DNA of 64,000 bases, from assembly GCA_038501195.1 (NCBI GenBank), contig JBBPUQ010000007.1, positions 2,581,501 through 2,645,500 of the forward strand. Direction: 5' to 3'. The position numbers and the translations under genes were made by a program. The notes beneath the pieces are model-generated. The model did not search any database and was not told the origin of the DNA. It saw nothing but the letters and a program-made list of their open reading frames with translations. How positions within the stretch are numbered: the stretch's first letter is position 1; each line of letters begins with the position of its first letter. This stretch comes from Nemania diffusa. Taxonomy: Eukaryota > Ascomycota > Sordariomycetes > Xylariales > Xylariaceae. This document shows positions 19,830 through 32,505 of the stretch, piece after piece.

Positions 19830-22800
19830 TTAATTTTCAAGCCCGACGTATGCACTTAGCTGGTTCAATACTGGTGACAATTTTTGGTCCTTGAGATTGC
19901 TTAACCACTCAACAAGATTGGCTCGCGTCGCTGGCGCATGAGGAATTATGCTGGCAACATTGTTCGGATCTCTTGCTTTCTCGCTTAACCTCCGTAGAGC
20001 TGACAAAGCATATATGATAATATGATGCAAATCCTTCTCGTCGCGATGTTGACCCCTCATATTGGAACCCGGCCGAGCTACCGGATGCTCGAGATGTTGA
20101 CATATAGTCTTAACTAGTGTTAATAGCTTCTGAGCGAATCCATCTCCGGAGGAAAGCCATGCTCGAGTCACACCAGCTTCGTAGCCAGGCGCCAGCTGAG
20201 CAATTATGTCCGCTGCGAGGAAGCCTTGCATAAGTACGGGTTTGCGACTTTCGACGGACAGGGGCAAAATTCCAGGCCGTAGTTCGTTGCTTTGGTGTGG
20301 AATTGGAGAAACAACTAACGCGAAAGTGCGTGTCAGGAGTTCGTAGGGATTGGGTGATAGAGCATCTGTAGCGATCATGGTTTTGTAGTGCGTCCGGTTA
20401 GGCTCGTCTCGTGCGAGAAGCTTAGCTAAAGCATCTACGGCATAGGGAAGATATTTATGAATTGAGGGGTCAAATGGAGAGAACACAAGTTTATCTGCCG
20501 TCATGCATGGGGTTGGGGACGGTGCGAACGACAGGATAAATTGGAGTAAACAGAAGGCTTGGTCTCGGCCGGGTAGTTCTACCGAAGCAGCGATGTTCGA
20601 CAAGAATACCATGATGTCTTTCATGATATCAAGAGTATTCTGGGCAGTTCTCAATAGACTCTCGTGTGTGCCCAGAGACCGGATCAGGTTACAGAAGAAT
20701 TTGACGACTACTTCATCAGCAAGCCAGAGTTGATTTTGGTCGGCGAAAGATAAGTTGCGCAAGATCGTCGTTATCGCAATAAGTCGGTCTGCAGCTCTCT
20801 CAAGTACGTAATCAGGGTCTCCAAACACTGGTACCTTCCGAAGATAGAATTGCTCTGCGCGGGCGGCTCTCAATACATCCTCATATGACGTCAAATCGAT
20901 CTCATCTGAAATCGGCTCGGCATTTTCCGCTAGCAGATCAATTTGATCCTCGGCGCAGTCAAGCAAGGAGTCTAGTAGGTCCTCGCAGTGCCCGAGTTCA
21001 ATGATGAACACAGGGTTTCCGTGAGGATCATTATAGCTAGTGACCGAAGCTAGAACGTCGAGAGCTAATCTGACTTCTCCGTGTATCCCACTTTGGATGC
21101 TTTTTGTAAGAGCATGTAAGTCAATATTACCTAATTCTGGAACTGACGGCATGTCAGGTGTATTTCGGGCTAAGTCGTTGCCCAAATTGTCAATTGCACC
21201 GACCTCTAAGCCTCCCCAGGACCCTTTACCCTGTTGCGGGGCAAGAGCACGAGAAAGAGGGGAATAAACGTCCTGATTGGCGGCCAAGGGGCCTGCGAAT
21301 TGCAAAGTGCCAGTACCATTTACTTTGGCTATATCTGCTTGTTGGTTCGGATGATGTAGGGGAACGGCGCCTGGTTTATTTGCTGGACTTGGGGAATGTA
21401 TAGGAAACTCTGAGTTCACAGTAGGCGCGTCGACACCTCTAGGTATGCTATTCCGCATAGGTCCTTGGCCCGAGTTGGGTTGTTGGGGAGTTTGAGGGTG
21501 TGGAGAGGCCGAAAATCCATTGATATTGCCGTGCTGCATGCCAGGCATCATAGATTTGACCGGACTTTGTACACTCTGTGCCTGGATCTGGGGTTGTGTG
21601 GGTTGCATATTTTGCGAAGGGGATAATTGGGCCATTCTCTGGGGTGTACCGTGGACCTGCCCAGTCGCCATGACACCAGCACCGGTTGCTTGCATTTTCA
21701 TCTGATGACTTCGTTGACTCATCCAAGCCTCCTCGAACCTGACTAAGTTTCGTTCATATATCATTTTAATTTGGCTAGGTGCCGAGGGCATTTGGGGAGA
21801 GAATCCAATAGAGGCTGCAACTTGCGGCCATAGATTGTGGGTCGTAACATTACGATAGCCGTTGAATTTTTGGACGACCTGAAAGAGGGGAAAGAGATGC
21901 AATTGGCGATTCTCAACAACGGGATTAAGGTCGAGCGGCAATTGGCGCGAGGCCATGAAGTTCGTAAGATTCTTCATAAACATCTCCAAGGATATGTTTC
22001 GCGTCATCTGGGGCGCTTGCTGTGGACGCATGCTCCCGGGGGGTATTTGACCATTCTGTATAGGCATACCTTGCTTCGGCATCATGCCTCGATTTTGCCC
22101 CATGTTCTGCGATTGCATTTCCGTCCCTGCTGGCATGTTCGCCTGTCCATATTGCTGCTGTAGCCGCATGTGATACATCATCTTAGGGTCCATACCACCA
22201 CGTCCTTGCATGGCCTGTGCTGCTTGAGCATGTTGCATTTGTTGCATGTTGTGCATTTGCTGCATCTGCTGGTTCGCAAACATCTGGTTCGGATGCATTT
22301 GGGGCATTTGCTGACCCATTTGGTGTGGCGCCATCTGTGGTGTCATAGGATTTTGAGCGGATGGTGGCCTAGCTGGCGAGGGCGAGGGCGCAAAGGTCGG
22401 GTTGTAGCCCTGAGGGAAACCCTGACCCATGTACATGCCTGGCTGTGGCGTGTTGCTGTGTTCGGAGGGAACAGGTGATGCCTGTTGACCAAATTGTTGA
22501 GAAGCGGGCGAAAAGGGATGCGGCGACGCGGTATTAACGCGTTGAGGCACGCTTCCTGGACGAAGCTGGTTCCCGGCCATGACGGGAGATGGAGAGGCTG
22601 TCGCGGAGCCATTCGGCTGTAAATGAGGATAGTGTTGAGACTGCCCACTGTTCTGAGGTGGGATCGCGTTAGGCTGGAAACCGGGGAATTGCGATTGTTG
22701 TGGTGTATCGGCGCGCGAGGTTGGTAACATGCCCGGATTCTGTCGAGGTGACGCGCCGATGCTATCTTCTCTCGGCCGAGGGCGTTTCGAGGGAATGACC

Positions 22801-23057
22801 GAGTTGGTCTGATAAACGGGATTCGCGAAAGAAGGCGAGGCATTGCGCATCTGACCGTTCTGCATCGCGACAGCTATCTGCTGTGGATTCGGAAACTGCT
22901 GACCGCCTGCGCCGGGGTTGAATTGATTATTATTGGCCATGAAAGCTGATGGATCCATCATGCCAGCACCGGCCATGTTATTGGGGTCCCCCATGTGAGG
23001 GAAGCCATTGCTGGCATGATTGGGGATGGCAGCGGCCTCGTTCATCCAGGAGCTCAT
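19830..23057 (-). CDS. swi1: SWI/SNF chromatin-remodelling subunit Swi1 (ARID protein)
   Basis: A 1075-residue intronless frame from the ATG at 23057. The first 350 residues are low-complexity, rich in Gln, Met, Pro and Asn (several QMHNMQQMQ-like runs). An ARID/BRIGHT DNA-binding domain follows at about residues 355-455 (ISLEMFMKNLTNFMASRQLP, then NLWPQVAASIGF and MIYERNLVRFEEAW). After a second low-complexity linker, the C-terminal 430 residues form a conserved helical region typical of Swi1/Sol1 proteins. In yeast the protein is a core SWI/SNF subunit that helps target the remodeller to promoters in the nucleus. Length and domain order fit the family. The gene has a very long upstream region without other genes. 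Confidence 0.9.
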   Translation of the reverse strand: MSSWMNEAAAIPNHASNGFPHMGDPNNMAGAGMMDPSAFMANNNQFNPGAGGQQFPNPQQIAVAMQNGQMRNASPSFANPVYQTNSVIPSKRPRPREDSIGASPRQNPGMLPTSRADTPQQSQFPGFQPNAIPPQNSGQSQHYPHLQPNGSATASPSPVMAGNQLRPGSVPQRVNTASPHPFSPASQQFGQQASPVPSEHSNTPQPGMYMGQGFPQGYNPTFAPSPSPARPPSAQNPMTPQMAPHQMGQQMPQMHPNQMFANQQMQQMHNMQQMQHAQAAQAMQGRGGMDPKMMYHMRLQQQYGQANMPAGTEMQSQNMGQNRGMMPKQGMPIQNGQIPPGSMRPQQAPQMTRNISLEMFMKNLTNFMASRQLPLDLNPVVENRQLHLFPLFQVVQKFNGYRNVTTHNLWPQVAASIGFSPQMPSAPSQIKMIYERNLVRFEEAWMSQRSHQMKMQATGAGVMATGQVHGTPQRMAQLSPSQNMQPTQPQIQAQSVQSPVKSMMPGMQHGNINGFSASPHPQTPQQPNSGQGPMRNSIPRGVDAPTVNSEFPIHSPSPANKPGAVPLHHPNQQADIAKVNGTGTLQFAGPLAANQDVYSPLSRALAPQQGKGSWGGLEVGAIDNLGNDLARNTPDMPSVPELGNIDLHALTKSIQSGIHGEVRLALDVLASVTSYNDPHGNPVFIIELGHCEDLLDSLLDCAEDQIDLLAENAEPISDEIDLTSYEDVLRAARAEQFYLRKVPVFGDPDYVLERAADRLIAITTILRNLSFADQNQLWLADEVVVKFFCNLIRSLGTHESLLRTAQNTLDIMKDIMVFLSNIAASVELPGRDQAFCLLQFILSFAPSPTPCMTADKLVFSPFDPSIHKYLPYAVDALAKLLARDEPNRTHYKTMIATDALSPNPYELLTRTFALVVSPIPHQSNELRPGILPLSVESRKPVLMQGFLAADIIAQLAPGYEAGVTRAWLSSGDGFAQKLLTLVKTICQHLEHPVARPGSNMRGQHRDEKDLHHIIIYALSALRRLSEKARDPNNVASIIPHAPATRANLVEWLSNLKDQKLSPVLNQLSAYVGLEN

Positions 23058-26000
23058 GACGGGCCAAGTAGCGAACGGGAACCCATCTGACTATTTTCAA
23101 GCAGCGTCAGCAATCAGCGCGAAAAAGGGACCAGATCCATTGAGATGGGAATAATGATAAAGTTCGATGAAAAACGTCGCGCCAGCTAGTGTCGCGATAA
23201 AGAAAGTCGCGTCGCGGGCCAAAGTGTGGGTTGAATTGACCAGCGGTGCAATAGGGTGCGTGGTGCGATCGGGAAAAGATGATTTGAGTTGGGCTGTGGT
23301 ACAGTGTAGTGTAGGTTTGGTGAGCGCATAGTGCGAAGGATCCGAGAGCACCCAAGACAGGGTTGGGGGAGGGGGGGGGCCAGTCTGTAGTGGCCGATTG
23401 ATGTACTGGGAGGTAGGTACCTAGTGGGCGCGAGGGCGAACCTTTTACCTACTAGGGCCCTACTGCGTACAGGTAACAACAGGCGGTACAGTACAGTGCT
23501 TGCGACCAGTGGCATTGCTAGCAGTCAGGGGGCGTTCACTGGAAGACGAAGCACGCTAGAGGCAAAGAGAACACAGCGCGGGACTGGGGTAGAGTGCGAA
23601 AAAAATCAAAGCATGTCGCGTGTGAGAAGCCAGGCAGCCCGTTGTACAATACTGTACACGGTAGTGGAGCTCGAAAAACACACAGCCATGCCAAGTCAAG
23701 ATTTAGTTATCTTGGTTCTAGGAGGCGGCTGATGTGAGGAAGAGGGTATGTAGGCATGGCTAGATTGGAAAAGCTATGAGAGCTCAGCTTGTCTCGCTAT
23801 CCCTCCGTAACAATCGGCTGGTTTGTGCTTGCTTGAAACCATAGGCCATGGGCAGCCGGCGACAGACAGGGCTCGGTGGTCCAAATAGCCGTCAAACCCC
23901 GAGGCACGTCGCCGACCGCGTCTTCTCCTGATAGACTATTGCAGGAAAAGGAGGAGCCGTGTACCTGGACCACGGAGAATGCGACCGGCGCTGTTTCCCC
24001 GAACTGGAGCCAGCATATCGGCACTTCAATACGGCCAGGGAGAGCGGCGGCGCGGGTCGTGGGAGGTATCGACAATAGTGTCACAAGACAGGCGCTTATC
24101 CCACCACACTTGTGGACTGGACTACTTGGCTAGATGAAGGAAGGAAATGATCGAAACGGGGTTGGACAGTACCGGAAAGAAGAAAAGTCGAAATGGTCTT
24201 ACCTAACCTGCGCGTTTGAGTTGTTTGCCGTCGGGTTACAGGTGGGAATGATGGTGGTAGGTCGTGGGCAAGGCAATGAGAGCTTAGCAGGTGGTCTGAG
24301 AGGAGAGCGAGCGAGCGATCAAGCGCATGGAAATTCTCTCCCTTTCTCTTCCCACGTACGTTACCGCTGTTGAGAGCGGCTGACTGGCTGTGGGTGACTG
24401 GCCGCGAGAACACGAACAAGGGGGTAGGGGGTCGGGTACAGTCCCTTCTCCTATGGTAGGGAGTGTACAGTACTAGTACGGAGTAGTTACAGTGCTTAGA
24501 TAGGTATCCGGAGGGGTGGGCGCCTGCGTGCGTTGCTTGGAAGTTGGCGCTATCGCCCGTGCTGCTGATTCAGGAAAATGAGGACTGGCTTTGGTTTGGC
24601 CCCGACAACCACTTCGCTTCGCTTCACGCTTCAGACCAGAATTCAGACCGCCGAGAGCCACTAGGCGCACTAATCCCAACAAAGACTGGATGGTGGAGAG
24701 TGAAGAGAGACGGACCGAGAGTCGTGTCGGTTGGCGCAATACGAGACCAGGACGTCGATTGGAGGAGCACTGAGCACAGACGAGGGAACAGTGGCAGGAC
24801 AAGATACCGAGAAGATAATGGGGGGGGGAAAGCATTGGGAGACGTGGTAAGACCTGAAACCTACCTGGACATGGCTGGTGATTGGGGGTCGATGGGGGTG
24901 GGGCAAATGAAAGAATATTTACCATGGCCGCAGATAATTGGTTAGGCAGGGGACTAAAGGTGGGACCCGACACACAGTCCTAGCCTGTACTTACAAAGAT
25001 AAAAGAATAAGTACATCTCTCAGGGAGAGCTGCAAATTTACGAGAAGGAAGTCCCCACAGAGACCTCATATCATAACACGTACCAATCTCACAATGTCGC
25101 AGACGCACGAGCCACTTGTGCTCTGTGTTTGCAACAGTCCATCTCTAGCGCACCCCAAGCCCAACTCTTCCGGACCAATCGCTAAAGCGGAAAATGAGAA
25201 ATGCGAATAGTAAGGCGAAAAAGGAACCCCAACCAGAAAGAGATCAAGTGGTGAGGAAGAAATGGCACGACGTGAGCATCATTGCCGGTCAGACAAAAAA
25301 AATGGTGAGTAAGCCTAACTCTTGGTATGCACGCATGCCACAAAAGGGATACCGCTGGGAATTAATCACCCCATGTATCACAAAGAGCCTCAGTGTTCAG
25401 AGCGAACAGCTAGCTCTACCCTTTTCCACGCAGCAGTGTAGCAAAAACACTATAACGCCTGTGGTGCTGGGTACGTCGAGGATGATTTCACAACTCCGCC
25501 GCTATTCGATGTTGAAGAACAGCGACTAGGTGCTGCTTGTCCAAAATTATGGAATTGCCATGCTTGGGAGTATACTCGGATGACCGTGCAGTTGATGCAC
25601 GTTCATTTCCATGGATAGGAAGTGTAGCAGTTCCATATTACTCGACGGACCATTGGGTTAACGATGTAAGCCGAAGACTGTCTAGCCAAAGGTGAATCTG
25701 TCCGTATCTGCCAGAAGCGTAGTATCATAAGCCGGCAATATCGCATGCGGACGCCTGTATTCCTCCGGTTACAGGCAATGTAGATCAACTATGCTTTGTA
25801 GGCGCTCGAAGCAACCAGGATGGGCCAGCCTTGGTGATTCGCTAGCAATGCAGCATTCTTGCCATGGGTAGGGCTCAACCCACAAAGCAGAAACCGAAGA
25901 AATGAGGAGCATCTTCTCGTCGAAGCTGGTAACTCTGCAAAGCCTAGTTGACTCACACCGACAGGGAAACCGGTTCTGAGCCATCACGGCCATTCAGGAC

Positions 26001-29000
26001 TATCAAGCACCTAAACAGGCATTCGAAAGCTCAGAGGCTAGTATAGCTCTTAGATGCTGACATGGGCACTGCTGCACGCACATGCTTTTGGTGTAAGCGG
26101 CAACCATTTGCGTGTAGTGCATCTGCACTACATAGCCAATTGGATTGCAGCTGTTGATCCACGACGGCGGATTGCGAGGGCCGAATACCTCACACCAAGC
26201 GATAACAAGTCGTCAAGCGGGAAAATGACGAATAGTAAATTTATGGCGAAATCATCCGCACTGGAAAAATTCATGCCGGCAGTGTTCTGTTGTTGTCCTT
26301 ATCTGTGTTGGCAAAGAGCTCATGGCGAGATCCCATGTGGGCATGTTTAGCTGTTAGCTCCCACTGTTTCGGTTTCGGGGTCGACTCCTTCGCTCATCTC
26401 GAGGTCCTTTTGGCAAAAGGATTCTTGTGTAGCATGCCAGTCACAACATAAATGGACTGCACGATAAGTCTCGAGAGCCTTATGCGTAAGTAGAAGACAG
26501 GCCTGGAATCTCTGGGGAATCGAGTCATGTGCTAGGGGCTCTCAGTTGTGCCATGACACCATTTCATTGCCATCAGCCGAAGTGTGGCCGAATATCAGAA
26601 ATGAAGAGAACTGGCCATGGGAAGAAAATTTCGTAGAAATGAGCAAATAAATCTAACCGACAGGTACAAATTGGACTTCAGGTTGACGGATTTGCTCGAT
26701 ATTAATAAGACCCGAACTGTTGATGATAATCGAGGGCCAGGGATCTGATGCATGGGGGCCCGGGACGGCGTTGGGCTGACCCTTGCATTCCCTCTTCTGG
26801 CGGCTAACCATATTAGTTGGAGAATCCTCGTGGTGGGAGCAGCCGGCTCTGCGTGACCAAGGGAGCAAACTGCGCAGTGTTTCAACCGATCTCCTCGTCA
26901 TTCAGACCAATTGATTTCCCAAATTCTCCCACTAGACGAGGGACATCCCCATGCGACAGGACTCTTCATCTCCAAGATTCTATGCCGAGTGGCGAGCTTG
27001 TGACAGGTATTGTTTAGGCCACCAGAGGTAGTGAGTGGGGTGTACCGATACCGTTTTGGGGGCATGTTGGACGTAACCAGGATTGGGAGGTTGAAATGTG
27101 ACCGATAATCCCCAGAACAGACCGCTAGAAATGTGAGAGGAAAGACGAGGGAGTAGGAGAAATAATCTAGGGGAGATGGAATGGAAGAGAAAGAAGGAAG
27201 AAAAAAAGAGGAGTGAAGTGAAGAGAAGAGACATGTACAAGGGGGGGGGGAGGGGAGGCGGTGGGTTAGATATGTTGGTAGCAAAAAAAAGCGTAACAAA
27301 ATAATGCCAGGGCCTAATTATTAGGCCGGCGAGAACGGTTGATCACGAGGGGAAGACGGAGAGGGAACGAGGGAGATACAGTACGGCAGAGAGCAGCATT
27401 GTGTGCAAGAGAGAAAATCGGTAAATGCCACGGCGCCATGCCACCTCTCTTTTATTACCTTACCTACTTACCTACCACCACCCTGCCAAACATGTCATCA
27501 AAGTAGCTTTCCGTCCGGGCATCCAGGGGACATGGACAATGAATAGCACCCTGACAATGGCGACGAAGGTTATTTCAACAGAGGAGGCAATGATCATGGA
27601 GGGGGGACCAGAGGAGGATGGGCAGAGAATGGCCAGAAGGTTGGTGGGTGAGGACACGACGCACCGAACACATTCCGAATGCAGTTTTAATCATCATGAC
27701 CACTCGCAGGGTTCTTACATCTGACCTGAATCCCGCCTACCTACTCTATTTAGTCATTATACATTATAGTCCCAAATCCGAACAAAGCGAGGCGCCGCCG
27801 ATTACTATGGTTACGAGAGCCTGACAGTACATATATTATTGTGCTATCTCTCGGTTTCTCTTCCCTCCCGGTGGCACTCTGTGTCCCCTCTCCTTTCCGT
27901 CTCGGCGGGTTTCCCCTTTTCCCTTTCATCTCGACACATCGGGGCAAGTGTTGCTAGACGGTTCACGATGAGATTGGACGAAAACTTCATTCCCGCCTGG
28001 CAAACCACTGGAATGGCATTCATTGAAAGGATTGCTGCTGACAGAGAGTTGGCCCGTATTATACCTACATCTATCGCACTTTGTCTTCTTTTGCTTTTTT
28101 TATTTTTTTACTTTGTCTCGATCCCTTCCTTCGAAATTGACTGCTCAAAGTTTGTTCCCCTCATCTCGCTCATCTTATCCACTCACCCCTGCACACCCGA
28201 CTTGTCCTCGCGAGCCAACGAGCCAGCCACCAGGTGGCCGAGTAATCGAGATTAGATTTAACTGGATGTCTTGATAGTATAGTTCGTTCTGGGCGTTGGC
28301 CGTTTTAAGTTACCGTGTGCATATTATATACCTGCCCATCCATGCGACCGGTCTACCTATCGTCATAGGACTGGGTATAAACATGGAATCGTACCACGGT
28401 CATGTAAAGCCGACCATTAATCAGCTGGACATTGCCACTGACTGATTGCAGCTCCTCGTTGGCGAGAAACGAAGAGCGCTAGAATGTTTATGAAGATATT
28501 GTCTTGTACCCATGTAGGTGTTGATAGGTGGTTTGCTTAGACATACATACGCATACGAGTCGGGATCTCGAAATCATTGTCACCCTCCTTTACTAAGTAT
28601 GGATTAGGCATCTAGATAGGGTGTCTTAGTCCTTTTCGTGGGTGGGAGCGTCATGGTATTTTGGTTGATTGGCATGCTGGGGGTCCACCCCCGGTAGACC
28701 GACACGCACACGCAGCCCGCCACGAGATCCCTTGTGGGCCGCACAGCAGAATTGGTACATACCTAGTCTATTCTGTATATCACTCTATCATGGACTCTGA
28801 CTGTCATTTGGTATATTCTGGACATTGGAGGTTAGATAAAGTTAGCGGTTTACTTTGGTGTAAATAGCCCTTCATATACATAGGGTTGTGTAGCATAGAA
28901 TGATAGAGAAAGACGGGGACCCCTTATTCATTAATACCTACCTCAACTTATGCAGACTGTTGGCGTGCAACTATGGCGTAGCGTGGCGTAGCGTGGCGGT

Positions 29001-29228
29001 ACGGAGTACCTAATTTAGAAACATACATAGGTACCGGCCCGTCTAAACAGACCTGCTAGGTAGCTAGATGTGATTGATGGATGCATTGATAGATATGCGT
29101 TAATGAACAACAAAAGCAATTTTATGATGCTCCTTTCAAGCAGTTCCTTTCGCATAACAGTTTCCCATTCTCTCATCGCCTTTAAACCTAGCATAGCACA
29201 ATCTACACAAGCAAGAAGACCCATAATC
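23058..29228. other. 6.2-kb region without recognisable gene
   Basis: Between divergently placed swi1 and the EVE gene I find no frame with a recognisable domain, only overlapping 60-160-residue frames in all directions with skewed composition. The swi1-proximal 2 kb is rich in CT/AG tracts, GTACAG words and G runs (23367-23380, 24823-24832, 27241-27251), which looks like long leader and promoter DNA. It could hold non-coding transcripts or a poorly conserved multi-exon gene. Confidence 0.4.
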
Positions 29229-30297
29229 ATGTCGAAGAGAAAAGTAACACAGCTCGAGACCGAGACCGAGCCCGAGGTCAGCTCAATGCTCAGGCGATCG
29301 ACGCGTCGAAAACCATCCGCCCTAGATGCTTCCGCCAATCACAACAGTGCAACACCAACATCCAAAGAAGTTACGAACTCACGGTCTAAATCAAAAGCAC
29401 AAACGCTGAAGAGCGACAAGGCGAAAGTATATAATACACAAAATCAATTTCAGCTCGCGGCCATAGTAACGAAGTTTACAGGTGACTCGGAAAGCTCAGC
29501 CCAAGAGCACAGCCACAAAACCTGTCAAGACACCTGAGAAGAAGGGCGATGACACGTCAAATTCATCAGACAAGTGGTATTGGCTCATGAAAGCTGAGCC
29601 TGTATCACGGTTTGAGAACGGGATTGACGTAAAATTTTCCATTGATGACCTCGCTGAGAAAAAGGACCCTGAACCATGGGATGGTTAGTTTTACCCCTGC
29701 TGCGACTCGCTGCTGCTATTTGAATTAAATCGAATCGAATTCCTACATTCTCTCACCGCCGAAATATTATATACATATATGCATGCGCTATGCTCTCTGC
29801 TCTATGCTGACATAAAAATGGTATCCTAGGCATTCGCGCATATGCGGCGCGTAATAACTTGCGGTCTATGAAGAAAGGCGAACTAGCCTTCTTCTATCAC
29901 AGCAACTGTAAGGAACCGGGACTTGTAGGTACAATGGAGATTGTGCAGGAACACTCACCCGATCGTAAGTACTCCACTGTATTGATTTGATTCCATGTGT
30001 CGCCATGCTCACTCCGTCGCAGTCTCAGCCCATGACCCCAAAGCGCCATACTACGATTCTTCCTCGAAGCCCGAGGATCCGAAATGGAGCGTGGTGCACG
30101 TCAAATTCCGTAGTAAATTCGCGCGACCTATTGGGCTCAAGGAGCTTCGGGAAATGGGCCAACCTGGACAGCCTCTGGAAAACATGCAGATGCTGAAACA
30201 AAGTCGCCTGAGTGTCAGCCGCGTGAGCCCATCTGAGTGGGAATATCTTATGGACCTCGTTCAGAAGCAAGGGGGTGAAGCATTGAATCAGACTTGA
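29229..30297 (+). CDS. EVE-domain protein (thymocyte nuclear protein 1 family)
   Basis: Four exons, 29229-29426, 29482-29683, 29830-29964 and 30023-30297, give 269 residues with consistent phases. The N-terminal 100 residues are basic and Ser/Lys-rich (SKRKVTQ and RRSTRRK), probably nuclear-localising. The EVE domain begins at WYWLMKAEP and continues through WDGIRAYAARNNLRSMKKGE, LAFFYHSN, GLVGTMEIV and WSVVHVKF, ending SEWEYLMDLVQ. EVE domains are PUA-like folds thought to recognise modified bases in DNA or RNA; the fungal and human THYN1 ligand is not settled. The gene is convergent with utp6, with only 51 bp between stop codons. The first ATG (MSKRK) is chosen because upstream frame extension lacks coding character. 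Confidence 0.88.
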
Positions 30298-30348
30298 CCA
30301 GCCTAATTCATCCCCGCTCTAATCTTTAATGGCTTCTTGTTGGTATAG

Positions 30349-31551
30349 TTATGGTGGTGGCAATGTCTTAATTGTATGCTCTAGGACCGTGTGAATACCA
30401 GAGTCGATATCCTGAGAAGACAGCAGGGCCTTGATCCATAAACTTAGGTTTGTAGATAAAACCTTAGGGGTTGTAGTAGTGGCTAGACACGATTTGATAC
30501 GACCAAGGGTCTCTCTCAGCGCCTTAGGGTATCCGGGCGCGTTAGCGTCGAGTCCAATAAGCGGTTGCTGAATGTAACAGAAGGATGTGCAGGCATCATT
30601 AGGATAGAGTTCATTCATGCTGTCGAGAACGTGTTGTATGATCCGCGGCTGCATTGAGATTTGCGTGAAGACAGCGAAGATATTAAAGAACTGTTCTGCT
30701 ACGGCGGCATTAAAGAAAGCTTGCTTCTTGGCGATATCGAAAATAGCCAAAGGAATCGCACCATCTAATGCTGGGTTGTTCTTGAGTTTCGATGCGGTTT
30801 CGTCATCAATCACCTTCTTCGCAGCCGCGGAGTCGGGATTGGGTATGATCAATCTGCCATTCTCGTCAACGTCATCGTCACTGTCATCGGATCCGAACTT
30901 AATCTCGTCGTCGTCGTGCTCGGCCTGTTCCTGAATCGCCTTCTCAGTTCCTCCCTTCTTGCCTTTGCGGGCCTCCATCTTCTCCAGCCACTCCATTTCG
31001 CATTTCGCGTAGGCAAGCCAAAGGGCAGCGTCCCTGGTACAGAACCGGGAGCCGCGCATGAAGAACCCTCTGGCGGCGTGCATGTCTCCGCTGCTAGCTG
31101 ACCTTCGACCGGCTAGCACCCAGAGCTCTGGTTTCGCAGGATGCATCCTCAAGGCCCTTGTCATGACCTTGCGATAACGTTTCGTCGCTCTCATTTTCGT
31201 CGCATATGATAAGTATTCCTTCCAAAGCTCGAGGCTTCCCGGGTGTCTATTTACGGATCGCTCAAGGATGCCAAAAACCCTCCCCTCTCCTATGTGTTTA
31301 GAAGAGGCACGAATCTCCAGGCGGCGGCATCTTTTGGCACGAAGGGTTTCGAGAGACCGTTCCCAGGCGACATAATTAAGCCAGTCTTGAGCCTTGTTTC
31401 CAGGGGATAGCACGATGTGCTCGTAATCGGTGCGTTTTCGTACGAGGGAACGTATCTCGTCAGGGTTGAATATGCCTTTGGCTTCGAACTCGCGGAGTTG
31501 GGGGACCGCCTGTTCAAGGTAGAACCGGGCCTTCTCAGCGACTGCGGCCAT
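30349..31551 (-). CDS. utp6: U3 small nucleolar RNA-associated protein Utp6
   Basis: A 400-residue intronless protein from the ATG at 31551 (MAAVAEKARFYLEQAVPQL). The frame extends 75 nt further only with non-ATG starts. The N-terminal signature REFEAKGIFNPDEIRSLVRKR is typical of Utp6, followed by HAT (half-a-TPR) helices such as LERSVNRHPGSLELWKEYL and RALRMHPAKPELWVLAGR. An acidic patch with DDDE and DDSDDD lies at about 225-245. Utp6 is part of the UTP-B subcomplex of the small-subunit processome, which assembles on pre-rRNA with U3 snoRNA in the nucleolus. The length is close to the yeast protein (440). It is divergent from cwh43 with about 950 bp between them. Confidence 0.9.
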   Translation of the reverse strand: MAAVAEKARFYLEQAVPQLREFEAKGIFNPDEIRSLVRKRTDYEHIVLSPGNKAQDWLNYVAWERSLETLRAKRCRRLEIRASSKHIGEGRVFGILERSVNRHPGSLELWKEYLSYATKMRATKRYRKVMTRALRMHPAKPELWVLAGRRSASSGDMHAARGFFMRGSRFCTRDAALWLAYAKCEMEWLEKMEARKGKKGGTEKAIQEQAEHDDDEIKFGSDDSDDDVDENGRLIIPNPDSAAAKKVIDDETASKLKNNPALDGAIPLAIFDIAKKQAFFNAAVAEQFFNIFAVFTQISMQPRIIQHVLDSMNELYPNDACTSFCYIQQPLIGLDANAPGYPKALRETLGRIKSCLATTTTPKVLSTNLSLWIKALLSSQDIDSGIHTVLEHTIKTLPPP

Positions 31552-32505
31552 ATTAAAACGGTATTGTTTATCCCTTCGCACTAGAGACAATGTACGGCAG
31601 AGATATCCAAGTATGGGAGATGGCAATTGGTGGTTCCGGCGTCCAGCGTCTTCTAGACTTAGGACTCGAGAGAGTTCCCTGGTGCAACGGAAAGAAAATA
31701 AATTGGAGATAGTGGGGTCACTCTTCTTATCGGTCTTATCTGTTGGTGCTTATAGTTGCTTGGATACCTGTATACGGAATAAAGCCGGTAAAGCTCATAA
31801 ACTATATTAGGTAGTCTCAACAAGTGCTCTAAGGGCAATGTAGCTCTTCCTAACCGCCAGCTCCTCATTTTAGATTACGATAATTCACATTTGTTCTTCT
31901 GGAATTTCTATCAATTATTCAGTATCATAGGTAAGCTCAATTCAATAATCAATCTGTACGTAGTCTGGTTTGATAGCCTAGAGCTACTATGTATATTTAA
32001 CCTAATCGGGTTAATTAGTGACGGTAACTGGGTCTACTGTATTACAATTACAGAGCTAGGTATCCATCTATCTAATACCAGGTAGCACATTGGCAACAAC
32101 TCGCACCTGCAAATAATAGCAAGCTAAAGGGAAGTTGCGTGTCCATATCAAAACTGTTTAGGAGGTGAAACAGGTATAGATATCATCGTGCGGCGCGGGA
32201 ACTCTAAAGTTAGTCATGCATACAACCACTTACCGACAGCTCTACTGACTGTACCTATCCGGAGGTACCTGTCGGGTTGCTCGCCAACCGAAATCGCCGA
32301 CGCCATCATAACCTTCATTTTGATTTTTACTATTCTCGACCTATATCGCGGGCCTCGTCTCCTTCCTTTTCTCCCCTGTCTGCCTCTCCGGTGATAGCGA
32401 ACCTCTCCCTTTCGCTGTCTTGTTTCTACCACTTCCTCTACTACAACCCGGATTTAATATATCCATAGACCTCCCGCGCATGTTGCCCAATTGACCACTG
32501 GCACA
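31552..32505. other. divergent promoter region of utp6 and cwh43
   Basis: No gene recognised. AT-rich in the middle; a CT-rich stretch just before the cwh43 start (about 32340-32440) resembles fungal housekeeping promoters. Confidence 0.45.

Noticed and set aside
28974..28999. Short tandem repeat of TGGCGTAGCG
   Set aside because: Fewer than three copies; too short to be of note.
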